NCBI GenBank assembly: GCA_008711295.1
Contig: VUYV01000393.1
Coordinates: forward strand, 193,005 to 257,004
From: Anarhynchus alexandrinus
Taxonomy: Eukaryota > Chordata > Aves > Charadriiformes > Charadriidae
Direction: 5' to 3'
Length of the DNA stretch: 64,000 nucleotides
Shown: positions 26,592 through 40,243 of the stretch, piece after piece
Position numbering within the stretch: position 1 is the first letter of the stretch
Layout: every line of letters starts with the position of its first letter
The notes under the pieces: generated by a model
The model's database searches: none
What the model was told of the DNA's origin: nothing
What the model saw: only the letters and a program-made list of their open reading frames with translations
Position numbers and translations under genes: made by a program

Positions 26592-28108
26592 GACTTCCCT
26601 TCTCCCCCCTCTCCCCTGGGTCTCCATTTTACAAAGCAGCGGTTTGTCCTTGGCCCTGGCCTTGGTGCACAATGAAAAGAGCCCGTGATATGGACTCTGA
26701 CATGCTCTGAGGAAAAAACGGTGATATTTACCTTTGCAGTTGCTGGGGCAGGGCAAAGTGTCACCCTCCAAGTCTGCCTGGCCTCCAGTAAGGGACAGCT
26801 GGAGGACAGGGGCTGGAAAAGGGTGGAAGGAGAAGTGTAGGGAGGAGGAGGATGGCAGGAAATCTATAGCAAATGCATTAGAAAGAGACCAAGCCATGGC
26901 TTCCTAGGGCAAAGAGTTTGCCATGCAAAGAGCTGGGACTGGGCTCCTCTCACCTGCGAGTATGAGGACCTGCAGGGCTCCTCTGAGCTGTCCTCTTTCA
27001 CCCAGGGAAGAGCTGGTGGCTAAAGGGTACGAGATTGTCCAGTGAGGTCTCAGGACAGAGGACTCTGCATATGGGGAAATTCAGTTAATGAAGAGAATTA
27101 GATGGAGGAAAATGAAATATTCTCAGTGCTTCGAGGTGCAGTCTAGAAGAAAAGGCAAAAGCAGTCCTTTCTGACCTTCAAATATGTCTCTACTTCAGAG
27201 CAGTTCCAGTTTCGAGCAATTTTCTGTGCAGTCACTAGAAACCTTCCTCTCCAATTGATGGGATATTTGTGCTCTTCACCCTTTCCTGTGACTTTACCAC
27301 TTGTTGTATATCCCCTTCCTTAAGTTATGAATAAGTAGTTTTTACCCCTCTGAGCCGCATTCCTCTTCTGATGAACAAGAAACTTAATGTGATATTAAGC
27401 AAAGAAAGAAACTCATTTTCCTATCTCTCTAACTTGACTCAGGCTATCAGTTACCCTGGAGTAAAGTGGAGATTAATCTACCCCGTGTGTACTTGCTGTA
27501 TTTAACAATAACAGTCCGCTTGCCTTATCAGGCTCCCTGTGGAAGTTTTGATCCCAGACCTGAAGGAAGAATAAGCCTGTGTTGACTCTTCCTCAGGATC
27601 TTGACGTTTGGCAGAGTGTTTACCTTGCTGGTTCTGTGCCAAGGCATTAGGGTGCCGGTTGGCTGTGCAAGGGAGGGGGAAGACAAGTAGGAGAAAGCCC
27701 CATTAGGGAGTGCTGAGACAAAACCTGCAGAGGTCATAGCACAGTTTTGCTACCCACATTTAGTAGGGAGAAGTTGCACGGACAAAGTAGGGTTGCTCCT
27801 AAGACGGTGAACCCTGCCTGCCACGGGGACGATGCCGTCTTAGTCACCGTAACCAGGCTGTGATTTTTTTATTAATAGAAATCTGTTACTTTTACTGCTC
27901 TTGTTTTTCTCTAAGGACTGTCTGCTTTCTGGTGCTCCAGGTGAAATCATATCCTCCCACCATGTATTTCAGTGTGAGGAATATCCAGTTAACTTGGTCC
28001 TTGCCAATCTGTCCATACCAAAAGGAATGCTCTTCCTTGGGTGATCTGAAAAGTCAGAATCATCTCCGTCTCTAAATCCCGCCTCAGGAACCCTCTGTAA
28101 TGTGCTGT

Positions 28109-28123
28109 GCACAAGAGGGCAGC
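28109..28123 (+). promoter_or_regulatory. Candidate CTCF site
   Basis: GCACAAGAGGGCAGC fits the CTCF core with two mismatches in the upstream half. The AGGGCAG centre is flanked by the inverted hexamer CACAAG/CTTGTG. It lies in the same orientation as the 42.4 kb site. Confidence 0.3.
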
Positions 28124-31100
28124 TTGTGTAGATTACTGGCACTTGGGATAGAACATGTTTCATAGAGAGTTTTTGTTTAATAAATGATAGTGAGAAGTGT
28201 CCTAGAGTATTGCAACTGCTAACGTTGCACTTCCTCTACCACTGCCCTAATTTAATTTCCTTAAAAAATACATTTTGAATATTTCAAGGCAGTGAAAGTG
28301 CCTGACTGCAGGTATGCAGAGTGTATAGCATTATGGGGCCCTAATTTCGACCTGGACCTTGTAATACTAATTCACATAAATAACAATTAATAACCTTTCG
28401 AGAGGAAGAGAACATTCTCAACCTCAGATGTATGACCAGAAACCTGCCCTCAGCCTGTCGGGTGTTACTGTGATTTTGCACACATAAAGGGAAACTATTC
28501 ACCCCCCGCCCCTCTTCTGCACCAGTTTTGTGGTCAAGATAATGTCCTCTCCATGGATCATCTGTGGATGGGCACGTACCACGTCCTGTTGTTTGGGAAG
28601 GGAGGAGTGCAGCGCAGACCTGCCAGGCTCCTGGGTCTCATGGGACCCAAGCCTCAGAATGAGGAGGGAAACGGTGACCAGCAGAGATGCTGCTGCTTTG
28701 GCACTTCCATGGAGGAAACCTCATATGACAACTCAAGTCAAAGAAGCTGCTTCCACCAGTTTGCAAAGCTTTTTCTTTTTTGGGGGGAGGATAAGGGTAA
28801 AGGACACTTTTTAAAAAGAATATATTATTGTTCATACTTTGTCCTGGTTTGCCCAAACCACAACATACTTATTTGATGTCTGACAGTAGATTTCTATTCC
28901 TTTTTTTAATTAATCCTTACCCTAAAATTCAACATTACAAATATATAATTTTCATTTCAAGCCATAGGTGTTTTGCCAAGTTCTGCTTTTCCCCCCTATT
29001 GATTTTATTCCTGTCTAAAACCTCTTTCTGTCATTCTGTAATAGAATAAAAATGGGCTAAATCAAGCACTTTATCCAATCGATGACTCTTCGTACTTGAC
29101 CAAGAATCTCTGTGCCAGAAATAACATTCCACAGTCTGGAAGCGATAAGGATGAAAAGATCCATTACAACGTATTAATCATTGTTCTTTCATTTTTCTTT
29201 AGGCAGGGCAAGTTCCATTGCTGTTTATTCTGTGACTTGTGATGGGTATCTTTGAAGCTTGCTTTACAACAGCAATGACCTTAGGCTCTACATGCTTTCT
29301 TTGACTTTTTAAACTGCTGTGCCAAAATATATGCCCATTGGTATGCATAATTGACACGTGCAATTCCTAGAACTGAACGCAGTGCTGACTGGAAGTCTGC
29401 CGTGGGAAGGGAGGTTGGTAGTTTTTCTACGTCTGACCTGAAAGAAGAGATGTGGTAAGTGCGTGGTGAAATCAGGTTCATAACCGTGCGTGGAAATATT
29501 CAGACGATAGGTATTGCCTGTGCAGTGAGGGGAGTCAGGAGGTGAGCTCTGGGGCTGAGTAAGAAGGCTGCTAAAATCCAGCTTCCTCTGCTTGTTGTGG
29601 GAGAAAGGAAACAGGCAGAAAGGGTTAGAGGTCTAGGGGTGGTGAGAGCTCACAGAAGAAACACGGTCCAGCTGCTTCTTTATCAGACAGGAGAAGGAAA
29701 ACTTGTGCTCGATTTGGAGTAGGGTTGTTGATGCTATAAAAGAAAATGAAAAAGAAACATTAAAGGAGAATCTTTTCATTTTACGCTGAACATTCATCTC
29801 CTGCCATCCTACTTAGAACTCTTCGTATCACGTCTGTGTTAACGAGGACCTGCAGAATTGAGTGTTTCTAATGTACGTTTGCAGCAGTCAGTTTGATTCC
29901 CACAAACACTGGTGTAGCTTTGCTCAGCTCAGGAACAGATCTATGAAAATGCTTCAGAGTGGCTACAGTGCCTTGGGCTGGCTGACAGTTCATGGGGACA
30001 GCACAGTGCTGCTTCAGAACGGGCTCTAAACCATGCAATGCGTTGAGCACGATTGTTTAAACCAGTCAGCAGGAAAACGGGAGAGATGTGAGTCTGCAGT
30101 CATTCTCTTCAGTTGAAGAGAGGCTCTGTGCAATGTATTATCCAGAGCTTGGAAACCTCTCCTGAAGGTAGGGGCCTCTTCTCAGATAACCATGCATGGC
30201 TCTCTCTTTATTTGTCGTCTTCTAAAAAAGCAATCAGAAGAGGCGAAGGAAGAGTGATGTTGCTTACTCTTTAGTAGTTTAACAGACTAACCATGATCAA
30301 TTCCTTCTTCTACCAGAATAAATTCAGCTGCACATCTTCTGAAAGGATGCTCTGTAGACAATTGTGGAGGGAGGTATGATATCATGAAAAAAGGAAATCA
30401 AGGTTGGTGGGATCAGGGAGACAGGCTAGACAAGGGACTGCAGCTGTGACCTGGTGTGGATTATGCAGAGTGGAATCCCTGCTCTCTGGATTTTCCCAGT
30501 GAGTCTGATTCAGTGAACGCCCCCTAAATTTCTGCTCTTTGATTTATTTTTACAGGGAAAGGTGAGCAGTCCCATTTCCCTTGTCCCATCCTAATCATAT
30601 GCGCTTGGGATACTTCCAGAAGTATAACCCTGGGAGAAGGACATTTAGACAGAGTTAGGGATTTCTCAGCAGAAGGCAGGTATGGCTTGGAATCCCCTCA
30701 CGCGGAAGAAGAGACGCAGTTGAGGCAAGGCTGTGGAAGAGACGCTTCCTATCCACATCTGTCCTCAAAGTAACTACAATCAAAATTAAATTATATTATT
30801 ATATTTGAACAGAGGCTTTCAGGATAGAAATTTTGGCATCACCTGAAATGGAATTTTGGTACTCGAGCCCAAAGTCCTTTCTTCAGTAGATGGCTCATGA
30901 TCAGTGCAGAATTAATGTGTCTGGCAACCGAAACTGGATCTTTAGAAAGAATGAAGTTCTGCTGCATGTACCGAGTGGAGAATTTGGCCCACAGTTCCTT
31001 TTAAGCATGCAGAACCTGGCACCTTACTTCAGGTTCATTCTGTCCTTCTTTCCTCCTCAGAAATAGACTCAAAATAGCTTATGCTCTCCTTCCTCTTTAT

Positions 31101-34100
31101 GAAGCAGTACTTACAAAGTAGGTAAAATTGGAAATTACATGGTACGTAACTGAGATCAATAATTAGAGCTGCTTTACATAATCTCAGACTAAGTGCATGA
31201 CTGTTGGGGTGTTTCTCATTAGAAGTTTGTGGAATGTTCTTACTTTCCTTTGTTTTATGTTACCCATTTCTTGGTGTTTCCTGCACATACTCGTTGAAAT
31301 AATTTTTTGTGTATTCTGACATTTCCCCATCAATGTGGATCCACATTTCTTGCCCATTTAGTTGATCAAAAGTTTCACAATGACTTATGCAGCACTCAAA
31401 ATCCAGGTTGAAAATATTTTCAAGGGTTTGCCATTTTAAAATGGTATGGATTTTTTAAAAAGCCAACGTTCTTGACATTGAATCACATGTTATGAAATGG
31501 AGATACATAATGTGGTGGCACTTCTATTATTCATGACAGATCAATTTTGTATGGAAGGTTATGGCAAAAAATGCAAAACAGACTGCCACAAGAGGTTATA
31601 ACAGAGATAGATCACAGGTGACATTGCTTTCTGTAGAAACTACAGGCAGATAAAAACAAATAAATTAGCAGGAGAACGTTTCTCTTCTGGTGTTGTTGGC
31701 AGAAGTTAGATAAGTTATTTACTTGTTATATTACAAATAAAGGAACACACAGAAAAAATGCCATCAGAAAATATTTTGGACTCTAGATCATGTCCAAGCA
31801 CTTCTGTAATCCTTAGGAGGAAAACAAGCAGCAATATTCTTAGTTTAAAACTGCGACTTATTAAAATAAAACATTCACGCCTGCATTCTTCCATACTTCT
31901 TGCACTGAGCAGAATCTTTAAGGAGCCCTCAACCCTCCAAACCCAAGTCTGTATGTGGAGTATAGTGCTGATGGAAAAGTCAGCACTTAAAAGCTAACAC
32001 CCCCCTCACCCCCCATCCGTCAGTCAGCCTCAAGCAGTAACAAACCTGTGGATTCTTACGAATAAGCAATTTGGGTCTGTCCATGCTGAGCATCAGCTAT
32101 CTGCCGGGCAGGTGTTATGGCATCGCTTTTGCTGGGGTGAGGGGTTGGTACAGGCTTTTTTTGATGGGGGAAAAAAGAGAGCGAGGAAAGGGAAAGCAAG
32201 CCCCAGGCGAGGAGGTGAGTTGGGGTGCAGAGGTGGCAGGGGAGGGCGATGCCGCTGGGAGGAGCAGTGTCTGCACGGAGACCTCCCCAAACTCCACGGC
32301 CCCAGAGCACTTCCCACCTTCTCACCCTCACGCTTTCCCCGAAGACCGTGTGTGGAGGCTGGTCGGGGAGTGCCGTGCCTGCAGGTTTTAGCTGATAGCC
32401 ATGACTGCCCGTTGTTGTTGGGGATGACAATCAATAATTTCTCCTCCACATTACTTTTGATTATTAGTTCTCCTATGACTAGAGGGTGCAGGTTTCGTGA
32501 AGGATGTTTCTTCACACATAGTGAAACAGATATCAAATTGACCCAAAGGTTATTTCCTCTAAATTTCCTTTGGGTTCTGTTTTCTTCGGCTGGCTGAAAA
32601 CAGGTTATTTCAAATGAAATTAGCCTACCATAAATCTTCTTTCGCTTCCTTTTCTGCCACAGGCTCTTACTTCCATGTCAGCAGTCTTTGATTTTTTAAA
32701 ATATATTTATTTTAAGATAGACTTAGAGGAATTTTTGTAGATCTTAAGCTGATCACCTCAAGGGTGTAAATTCAACTTGACATTACCGAAGAATCTTTCC
32801 TGGGGTGGCTGACACCAGGAGTTGCACCCCACGCCTAAAAAGTATGTTTGCCGTGTTGCTTCTATTTTGGTGTGAATAGTCATTTTTAGGATGTCAGCAT
32901 GGGGTACCTTTGTCATTATCAAATTTTCACGATCTTTCTGAAGTTCTTCAGAAGAAAGTGATTGAGTTTTGTAATACAATGTCTTAAATGAGCCAGCTAT
33001 CCATGAGTTAAATGAAGATATTACAGCTGTTGCTTTATAGGTCATAAGTACTTGGTTTTCATCAAAGCCTTAAATGTTAGCCTGTTCCAAGGGGTCAACC
33101 TTTATATTAGGTATCATTTATCAAGGATTAACACAAAATTAAGTTTTAATTGTACAGTATGATGGAAAGTTGGATTTGTTTAAAAGAGGTAATAAAAGGA
33201 AATTTATGTGTTTAACTGAATAGCAGAGGGGGAATGGGTGACTAGAGAACACTTAATGTTTTTTCGAGGAAAAGTAAGGAGGTGAAGGCAGAGAGGGGAG
33301 ACAGGCGCTCTGCTCGCTGATAACCTTCCCAGCCAGTGGAATTGTGCCGGGGTCTCGTGCTTGACTGTTGGAGGATGACACTGCCATAAGTTTTCATTTA
33401 AGCCAAACCTCCCAAAGATTAAAGCCACTTAGGGAAAGGCCAGCTAGCCAGCCTCTCTTGTATTTTCATTCGGGAGTCAGGCTCACTCTTCACTTGTATT
33501 CTCAGCAATTTGAGGCTTGACTGAGATTGAGTTTGACAGTAAAAGAGATAAAACTTATCATTTGGTGTCATGATTCAGTACACGGCCCAGAAGATAAATG
33601 ACTCATTTCAGAGGCTGATAAAAATGTATTTGTTCATTTGCCATTATATGATCTGTTATATTTTCAAGCAATCTTACAACAGAAGTAACATCCATTAGCT
33701 CAGAACAGCTGTGCGCTGTCTGTAGAGTTAAAAGGCATTAAAGCACAGTTGTGTTTAAAAAACATGTGTGTATTTTCAGATTTCAGCTACAGCTTGATGA
33801 AGCGCCATTAGATACTTGGGTGGCCAGAAGAATAGTCACCGCTGAAATGGACACTCAGGCTGACGACAGGGCGCTTAGTAAGGTTCCTCTGGGAAACTAT
33901 TCCGCGTGTGCAGTGGCAGGGCAGCACCCAACCCCACAGTGCAGGTCAGCAGCTAAAGCTCTGTCTTCGAGGAGCACAACTGTAATCCAGGGGGTAATCC
34001 CTGCTGGAGCTGGCCTCTGCCTGTCAGCCGGCACATCTGGTACCCAGGCCTTTTGGGAAAGATGTCAAAAAGCCCATGCGAATACGCAGACGTTACAGGA

Positions 34101-34732
34101 GGATCGGTCTCTGTGAGTGACAGTTAAGCGATGTTAATGGGGCTATGCATTACAAATATCAAGGCTTTGAAGCCTAATTTTAAACCAAAGGGAAAATATT
34201 CCTTCCAGCAGGGCTGGAGAAAATGGCATCTTTTCTGTCAAAGAGCTCTAGGCCAATTTCATCATCTTTTATGCACTCCCTTTCTTCCTTTGCAGTTTCC
34301 CAGGCTGCCTTCCTTAATGGGCTTTTGCAAATCCTGCATGTGCAGAAGGAAGCAGTCTGGTACTCTGACTCTTGTGCCGGTTTCCACAACTGTTAGAATG
34401 GGGGACAAGTTGTTCTCTCTCTCTCTTACGGATTGACTTGCTTTAGCATCACTTTCATGGAGGTTCTGAATCGGGACCTAGTATTGCTCTGCTAAAACCC
34501 TCTCTGACCAGTAGTAACCCCAGCCCAAGGAGCTTCTATATCTCTTTGGACTAAGAGACATTGCATGGTTACAGGAGAGCTAATTTAAATCACGGAGAGA
34601 TTTACCACCAGTAAGACCTTGTGTTTGGGTCTGCAGAAGCAAGAGTTGTCTTAAATCCAGAATGAATCTTGGCATGCTTTACATAGGTCCCACAACAACA
34701 TGCAGTTCTTTCAACAAAAAAAAGTTAAATTT

Positions 34733-34775
34733 AAGGTCCCAATTCAGAAACACAGTTAAGACAGTGCTTAAATTA
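34733..34775. repeat. Fossil hairpin-type repeat, one arm
   Basis: 'AAGGTCCCAATTCAGAAACA' then 'CAGTTAAGACAGTGCTTAAA' matches one arm of an old repeat whose remembered form is 'GGTCCCAATTCAGCAAAGCACTTAAGCATGTGCTTAA'. Confidence 0.5.
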
Positions 34776-35086
34776 TTTTCTGATCCATATCCCAACTCAG
34801 CATTTTCTTCCCCTTTCCAATGTACTTATGCTAATAACCTGATGGGAAAATGTTTCATAGGATATATTTTTGTACCTGAAAATAATTTTCCTGTAGCCTG
34901 TGAGATGCAGCATGATGCATTGCTGCTGTTGTGGAAAGTTTTTTTCTGAATGTGCTTAATAAAGTTATTACAAATGTAAATCCTTGAAACAACATGAGAT
35001 GACAAATGAGTGGAAATTTTATAGGTTCCACAGAAAATAAAAACCAACATTTCCGTGAGCACATTATTTATCAGTCCCATGTCTTT

Positions 35087-35165
35087 GTATTTATACAGTA
35101 CTTCTCATCATGAGCTGCTTTAATTATCCTTTCAAATACTGTCCTCTAAGTCAGTAAGTACTGTA
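35087..35165 (+). repeat. Ancient SINE-like fragment
   Basis: This appears to be the same repeat type as at 4,105. It reads 'TTATACAGTACTTCTCATC', a gap, 'CTTTAATTATCCTTTC', 'CTGTCCTCTAAGTCAGTAAG'. The last part corresponds to the 'CCTGTGAGGTAGGTAAGTA' part of the remembered consensus. It is degraded and no family name is assigned. Confidence 0.45.
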
Positions 35166-37884
35166 TTTTTTCTTGGAAGAAATCTGCTGAGGATTCACTC
35201 TGTTTCTGTCAGTTCTTGAGACCATACTTATTTTAATTTGTTTTAAATATCCTTTCCATAGCACAGAAGAATGTTTGATTTGTTTTTCTTGGTTTATTTA
35301 GAAGTCAGCACTGTTTTCACTTCCTGATCATGGTTTTGTAATTTGATTTTTATCTTCTTCCTCTCCCTCTTATTTTTTCATCATCAACACTCCAAATATA
35401 CACAGTTAATTATTGATGACAGCCCCCCCGTTCACCTGATTGTCAACTTTCTATGCTAAGCAGTTCAGCCATCATCTCATTAGTAACGAACAAGTTTATT
35501 ACAGAATATCATAATAGTTTAAATTTCCTTGTACATAGCTCTCGGAGTTATATAGCATTTTTTTCCCATGATGGTTAATTTAGACACTGGCAAATGATTG
35601 TTATTTGTCACTGGAGTATGCAAAGTTGGGGAGAAAATGCCGGTGTGTGTTTGCTGGTTATGTTTGCAGGTGGGAGTGCATCCCTGGTGCAGCAATGCCT
35701 GACAGGGACTGCGCATTTCTGGGCTGCTCCTCTGGCAAAAGCCCCATCCATACTCTCCCTCTTCCCTTAAAGCAGTCTGACTCCAGGTTCCTCCCGGGAT
35801 TTTTGATGCCTTTTCTCTTTTCACGCATTGTGCTGCCTCTTTATGATACAAAAGAGGAGTGACAGAACTGAGGCAAGACTGACCTTTTGTTCAGCTGCGC
35901 ATGCTTCTTCTGCATGATTTTTAACCTATTTTTGGATGAAGAGGGATTTTTGTCTCCGAGGAAAGGCCTCTGTTTCAAAACTGGGGAAAATATTTCTGAG
36001 CCACTGCTGAATGTTCAAATTAACATTAACGGTTCTTAACTTTTTTGTCTGTCCCAGGTTTATGCAGGCAATTCCCTAGGTGCATAATGAAGCTCTGCAC
36101 TTAATAAAAAGCAGATATTTTTTTTTTGCTAGTGGGAGAGAGGCAAACGAGTTACCACAAACTCATTTTTCGTTATTTTCTCAGCCGATCCTTGGTGGAT
36201 ATCCTATAATATTCAGTACTCACTACGTTTGTGCCTTTCTCGTCTGTGCAAAACATGCTGTCTGCAATGCTTTGCCGTCTAGCTCCCAGCCTGTTTGTTA
36301 CGTTCACCTGTGGTACATCTGTTGGGGAGGGATCTACCTTTTCTATGGGCTTGATGGTGCCAAGAACAACGTTACAAGGTCGTTTAGGCGTTAGCACAGT
36401 TTAAATAATACTTAGCAGTCAGCTAGCTGCTTAATTAACTGTGAGCAGCTGACCTCGCCTTACCTGTATTCTTTAGAGAAGATAGACACAAGAAAGAGGA
36501 TGTTAGTCAGATGAGACTTTAATCAACAAAAAACTCATTAATTTTAAAGAAAACAGGGCATGATTCCTGTGACGCATTTAGCCATTATGTCTTGCTTTTG
36601 TATCACACCTCATGACACATAAGTCCATGCAACGCGGTTCACCTCTGGCACCTTACCAGAAAATCAGAACAAAACTTGTTTATATGTACAGCATCCATTA
36701 ATCCAGGGAAAAATGCACTTTCATTGATTGTGGCTTGCTTACTAAGGCATAGTATAGCCATCCTCGAGAAAGCACCTATAAATACCCCGTGCGGAGGTTT
36801 GTGCTGTCAGGAGGGACGAAGCAGACAGGAAAAAGACAGATCACAATTAAATCTGTCCAAGTGCAGCAGCTGATGTCTCAGTGACTTACTGGAATGATGG
36901 CGGGGTGGTTCGTTATTCAAAACACAAGCAGGTTCAGGAGCAATTCCCCCAACGAGGTAAAGCTCCTCAATTAAAATTAGTATAGAGAGTTAGTGGTGTT
37001 GCGTCAGTCGTCCAGTCTGGACCTAGCTACCTGTTTCATTAAAAGCTGTGGTTGACTGTCATGGATCTTATTTTTACCTCAATGTCTTCCCCATCAAAAT
37101 AAAATTAAAAAATCAAGTAAAAACAATTCCATGACATTCATAGACTACTACTTAGCATCTTGTGATTTCCTCCAGAATACGGCAAATTTCAGAAATACGT
37201 TTCAGTCCCAGTCTGTTGCCATGCTTGGTACCATTTCTGTCAGGTTTTTCCACAACTGTAAACTGTGGATTTTTGACAAAATGTTGAATCTCTTTTGATA
37301 ATGTGGAGATTGAAGAACTGTTATTGTGATTCTGTCCCATGATGTATTTCTGAATAGTCAGCGATAATGATTCCCTCCAAAAAAATACAGCATAGAGACA
37401 CCATACTTCAATAAAAACATGCAATCCCCCCCTCCTTTATTATTGTCTTCAAAAAGTGAAAAGAAATGAAAAAGTAGATAACTCAGGAGCTCAGGGTTAT
37501 TTGCTGTGGGTTTGTTAACTCGATACAGCAGGGCAAGCTCTCGGGTCATAGGCGTCTGCCGGCTGTGTGCACATAACACCTCGGGCAGCAATGGAAAACA
37601 GGGAAGGTCGCGGTCAGGATCGCTGGCAGCCCCCAAGCCTCCCCGCTCCTTTCCCTCAGTTTAATAATTTGGTTTTCTCTGTAATACTGTTGGTTGCAGA
37701 GTCATTGATCAGAACTCATCATCAATTATCGGCAGCCTAGATTTTAGCATATACTGCAAATTTTAGAGAAGTGAATTTGGATATCCACAAAGGGAAAAAA
37801 AATAATTTCAGAAAAGCCGCACTTTCTCCGAGTCAGGCCTTGGTTTTCATAAAAGATCCACCTCAGACCCTCTTCTCAGCTGTC

Positions 37885-37935
37885 AGCCTCAAATCCCTGC
37901 TGAAGCTGGTGGGAGCTACAGGTGCAACTTTCAGA
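37885..37935. repeat. Fossil repeat fragment
   Basis: 'AAATCCCTGCTGAAGCTGGT' then 'GGGAGCTACAGGTGCAACTT' resembles '..CCCATTGAAGTCAATGGGAGCTGCAGGTGCTCAGC..' of the same family. Similarity is weak to moderate. Confidence 0.35.
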
Positions 37936-39187
37936 AGCGCAGCCTTAAAAGAGATTTGGAGGGTCCCTCAGGGAATAAGTGCTTTCCCCTCTCCCTCCCC
38001 TGCCCCCTACTACTTCAACGTGATGTACGAAGAGGTCTTGAAAAGATGGAGCAGGGAAATCTTTAGACTTGAGCCTTCTGGGTCATCTTTTTACATTCTA
38101 AAATGAGCTCAAGAGCAGAGACCTTTAAAGGCTTCTCTTTTTGTCAGACCGCTTTAATGAGAAGAGTATAAACCGACATTAGTCTCTTCACGTTAGAATT
38201 TATTACGCTGAGACACTAGTGATGTTTTTAGGTGATAAAGTTCTGCTCAAGCACTCTGTAAATAAATGCAGTAATAGAGAGATTTGGCTTAAGTCAAGAA
38301 GAGATGAGCTGAGCAGAATAGACTATAATAGGCAACTTTTTCATGCAAACACGGGAGTATTACGAGAACAATGGCGTTTGTCGGTGTCCTTTGAACTCAG
38401 TGAGAGTGAGTTGCGTGTGGTCTTGTTTTAAGGTTGGGGGAAACTGGATCAGATCTAAGAGTGGCTTTCTAAATTCTCCTCTTGGCTCTGCTGTCATCTT
38501 TAGTAGATGCCGCTAACGCAGATCAATGTGTCTGTTGATGTAAAGTAATCTTGCCATTGGAAGAAGTCTAATTTAGACACAGCTTAATTTAATTTGCTCT
38601 GTTTGGACATGCTGTATAATCCGGTGTTGAAAACCAAATCTTAGAACAGCTTTTCTTGACTGTACTGACAATTACACAAGTTAAGTGGTTGTGCCTTTTG
38701 GGACAGCATGTTCACATCTTTGTGGCAGGTTTATATTTGTTTTATTTAGGTGCTATTTCAAGTCAGGGTTTATGTGGTAACCACTCGGGCAGACAAATTA
38801 GCTGTTTCTGTTCTAATTAATCTCAAATAACTTTTATTGGAAGCCTTCAGGAATATTACTAATGAACATATTCAAGATAGATTACTCATAAACAAATACT
38901 TATGTCTTTATTCCTAAACCATCATTTAAGTCTGAAAATATTATCACACGATTTCAGAAAGTTGTGTTCTATCCAGTGTAAATGGAATGATTACATTACC
39001 ATCACATTCACAAGCTGTCAGCTGTCAGATTTTACTGGTAAATATATTGAAGTAAATAGCAAAGCAGCTTTGCAATTTCTTATGTTAATATGGTTCTGCA
39101 GCTATTAAAACAGTCTAAATACATAATAAGTAAATAAAACTCGACTTTATATAAAATGCTGACGTGGGAGAGGATTTGTTTGCTTCT

Positions 39188-39363
39188 CCGGCAGTTTGTG
39201 GCATTAATGGAAGTGTGAGGTCAGGACGCGCCACCGGTGGTTATGGGATTAGTCGTCCTCTGGCGCGTTACGCACCGGCGGGGGATCCTCCGCCTCGCTG
39301 GCTCACAGACCTTACCGAAGGCGTTGGGTGCGATTTGCCTTACGCTGGCCGCTCGGAGGGGAC
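39188..39363. promoter_or_regulatory. Compact CpG cluster (CpG-island-like)
   Basis: I count about 19 CpG dinucleotides in 176 bases, including GACGCGCC, GGCGCGTTACG and CCGGCGGGGG. The flanks are AT-rich and almost CpG-free. Such density in a bird genome implies lack of germline methylation, which usually marks a promoter, an orphan CpG island or a poised enhancer. No TATA box or recognisable first exon is visible next to it. A regulatory role is an inference. Confidence 0.5.
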
Positions 39364-40157
39364 GGATTTCTCTCTTGCCAGGTTTCTCAGGGGAGATGGG
39401 AGATAGAGAAGCTTGAATTGCAGAAATGAGAGAACAAAAAGGCAATTGGGTTTGCGTTCGTCTAACAAAGAGGAGGGGAAAGTCAGGCTAGCACGATACT
39501 CGGGTGAACATAACTCCAGGCTTTCTCTTTCAGCGCATAAGGAAAATGACCTGTCCTTCCCCCTGCCCCGAAGCAGACCCTTTCCTTGCTACAGGGCTGA
39601 GAATAACACTGAAGTGAACGGTACAATATAAAGTGCACCATCTTAGAGCGTGACATATCATTTTTCCTTGACGTCTCATAACTTACCCTTTTCTCCAGCT
39701 TTTTGTTCTGAGCCAAATGTCACGAGTTAATGCATGAATAAATGAGGACGGTTCTCACCACTTTCATGATATGTTGCAAAATATACACAGGTGGTGCTTT
39801 AAAGCTTGCCATTTGCCTCAATAACTAAATACCATTTGCATTTTACTGGCTTCTATGTGTGTCAGATCCCGCACCTGTTCAAGACTGATTTCAGTAGACG
39901 TTATACCAGAGCCTATATTTTACTTCTTTCCAGTGGTAAATAGGTCAGTATTTCAAGACAGAAATCTATTAAAGAGAAAGTAAGCGTTCTGTCTGAAAGG
40001 AAATACGGCATGTATGAAGTTAAATGAAAAATAAATTGGGGAATAATCAGTCAAAAATGATAGGAGTGCTGAAGAAATCAGCCCAAACGGGAGGAGTGAA
40101 AAAAACCCAAACAAACCCCAACTTCAAACTTTCATGCATTAAATTCATGTTTCCATA

Positions 40158-40243
40158 AAGTCTTTAAGTATGTACTTAAATTAAATATATGACTTGCCCA
40201 GCTGTAATCGGGGGTAAAGCACATATGCTTGAAGTTATACATG
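40158..40243. repeat. Fossil hairpin-type repeat, fragment
   Basis: 'GTCTTTAAGTATGTACTTAA' on the left and 'AAAGCACATATGCTTGAAGT' on the right resemble the two 'ACTTAAGCATGTGCTTAACTTTAAGCA' arms of the family. About 40 unrelated bases lie between them. Confidence 0.35.

Larger units (their letters stand above)
22196..35086. other. Noncoding, no gene recognised
   Basis: Unique DNA with scattered fossil repeat cores. The interval 25,400-25,540 ('TCGTTCCATTACTGTCAAAA', 'AGCATTTCCTTTACTG') could be a decayed antisense LINE of the CR1 type. 32,100-32,400 is GC-rich and supports several overlapping open frames on both strands, the longest 161 codons. These reflect low stop-codon density in GC-rich sequence, not a gene I can recognise. 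Confidence 0.5.

Noticed and set aside
28845..28865. 'GTCCTGGTTTGCCCAAACCA', which resembles the start of an avian LTR
   Set aside because: Only the first ten bases fit and no LTR body, polyadenylation region or partner LTR follows. It is an imperfect palindrome instead.
32093..32597. Overlapping open frames of up to 161 codons on both strands
   Set aside because: They lie in GC-rich sequence where stop codons are scarce, occur in several frames at once, and contain low-complexity P/S/R-rich protein with no domain. No splice-site or conservation evidence is available.
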